Of a stretch of 5,935 bases of DNA, positions 5,490 to 5,935 are shown piece by piece (the stretch's first letter is position 1; every line of letters starts with the position of its first letter). The stretch covers positions 1 through 5,935 of the forward strand of contig DXVA01000274.1 in NCBI GenBank assembly GCA_019408975.1, written 5' to 3'. This stretch comes from Lentisphaeria bacterium. Lineage in GTDB: Bacteria; Verrucomicrobiota; Lentisphaeria; Victivallales; UBA1829. Position numbers and translations under genes: made by a program. Under the pieces are notes generated by a model. That model searched no databases. It saw nothing but the letters and a program-made list of their open reading frames with translations, and was not told the DNA's origin.

Positions 5490-5915
5490 ATGAGAAAAAA
5501 TTTCACATTGATAAAATTTTTCATGAGGAAAAGTCGCAAGCGGAATATTTTATTACGGCAGTGTCAATTCGCGCCATGCCCTATTTTTCCTCTCTTCCTT
5601 CGATTGCTGAATTGTTCCAATGTTCGCTTGTTCGATTGTTTTTCCCTTCCTTCTTACTTCCATGTTCCTTGTTCTTCTATTCTTACTTCCAGGGGGAAAA
5701 CAAAAGTTTTCACCTTGATCGAACTTCTCATCGTGATTGCGATCATCGCCATTCTCGCGGCGATGCTGCTGCCTGCTTTGGGGAAGGCGCGCGAGAAGGC
5801 GAGAAGCATTGCCTGTGTCGGCAAACTGAAACAGATCGGCATGGCGGCGCAGATGTATTACAATGATTACAATGAATATATTCCACAGCCATCCCATAGG
5901 AAAAGAAAAAGTTGA
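5490..5915 (+). CDS. Aberrant pseudopilin with duplicated N-terminal signal and early stop; possible pseudogene
   Basis: The ATG at 5490 has GAGGAAAG eight nt upstream and gives 141 residues. A GTG in the same frame at 5460 would overlap the LacI gene and is not preferred. Residues 4-11 read N-F-T-L-I-K-F-F, a decayed prepilin signal with Lys for the +5 Glu. A Cys/Phe/Leu/Ser-rich, low-complexity linker follows (about 13-73). A full prepilin start then begins at Phe74 (FTLIELLIVIAIIAILAAML), followed by K-A-R-E-K-A-R and the conserved-style Y-Y-N-D-Y-N-E-Y-I-P (123-132). The residue before Phe74 is Val, not Gly. The frame stops at 5913-5915, only 68 residues into the pilin part, so the body and H-X9-DG end are missing. 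Directly after the stop, in the same frame, come K-M-M-V-L-D-A, resembling Y-L-V-M-D-A (152-157) of the intact copy at 2228-2947. This suggests an internal deletion. It may still make a short envelope peptide. Confidence 0.65.
   Translation: MRKNFTLIKFFMRKSRKRNILLRQCQFAPCPIFPLFLRLLNCSNVRLFDCFSLPSYFHVPCSSILTSRGKTKVFTLIELLIVIAIIAILAAMLLPALGKAREKARSIACVGKLKQIGMAAQMYYNDYNEYIPQPSHRKRKS
5501..5731 (+). repeat. Direct repeat of the prepilin-signal codons, 207 bp apart
   Basis: Bases 5501-5524 and 5708-5731 match at 19 of 24 positions. They encode F-T-L-I-K-F-F and F-T-L-I-E-L-L respectively. The offset of 207 bp is a multiple of three, so the reading frame is kept. The intervening DNA has a different, pyrimidine-rich composition. 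This looks like an insertion or segmental duplication inside the start of a pseudopilin gene, followed by decay of the first copy. Confidence 0.6.
5580..5692 (+). repeat. Pyrimidine-rich low-complexity segment with short internal repeats
   Basis: The linker between the two prepilin signals is strongly T/C biased and built from short recurring words. TTCTTACTTCCA occurs at 5651-5662 and 5680-5691. TTCGATTG occurs at 5599-5606 and 5631-5638. TGTTC recurs several times. The composition differs from both flanking coding regions. It resembles intergenic or dispersed repeat DNA that happens to be open in this frame, rather than a conserved protein domain. Confidence 0.5.
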
Positions 5916-5935
5916 AAGATGATGGTTCTGGATGC

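Noticed and set aside
5553..5897. Minus-strand open frames opposite the second pseudopilin
   Set aside because: They are antisense to an unmistakable prepilin-type sequence and reflect the purine-rich complement of the low-complexity linker.

Overview
The window looks like a chromosomal segment from the Planctomycetes-Verrucomicrobia-Lentisphaerae group, most likely a gut-type Lentisphaerota (Victivallis-like) bacterium. The main reason is two pseudopilin-type proteins with the FTLIELLIVIAIIAILAAML start. One also carries the C-terminal H-X9-DG motif that is abundant in this group. They sit beside LacI-family regulators and a secreted beta-helix protein. The taxonomic call is inferred from protein style; no marker gene is present.

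Layout. The minus-strand arm (4106 down to 196) is a compact three-gene operon: a LacI-family regulator, a 16-bp gap, a pseudopilin, a 37-bp gap, then a 664-residue exported right-handed beta-helix protein that is probably a polysaccharide lyase or glycosidase. The plus-strand arm (4517 to the right edge) has the same order: a second, divergent LacI-family regulator, a 10-bp gap, then a second pseudopilin gene. This second pseudopilin is abnormal. It has a 207-bp in-frame insertion or duplication in its N-terminal signal and stops early, and coding-like codons follow in the same frame up to the edge.

The 410-bp divergent region between the arms is rich in regulatory signals. It holds a sigma70-like promoter for each regulator and two identical 18-bp copies of a LacI-type pseudo-palindrome with a central CG. 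One copy covers the start point of the minus promoter; the other lies 75 bp upstream. There is also a candidate plus-strand terminator, a run of T/A tracts at helical spacing just upstream of the plus promoter, and a 13-bp palindrome right after the predicted plus start site.

The left 195 bases hold no supported gene. They contain two hairpins and, on the minus strand, a good promoter followed by a GGAGG site ending at the edge. This suggests that another minus-strand gene starts at or just beyond position 1.

Working model (inference): each regulator senses a sugar through its periplasmic-binding-protein-like domain and controls its own cassette of one pseudopilin plus exported carbohydrate-active protein(s). 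The minus cassette would be autoregulated through the paired operators, possibly by DNA looping.
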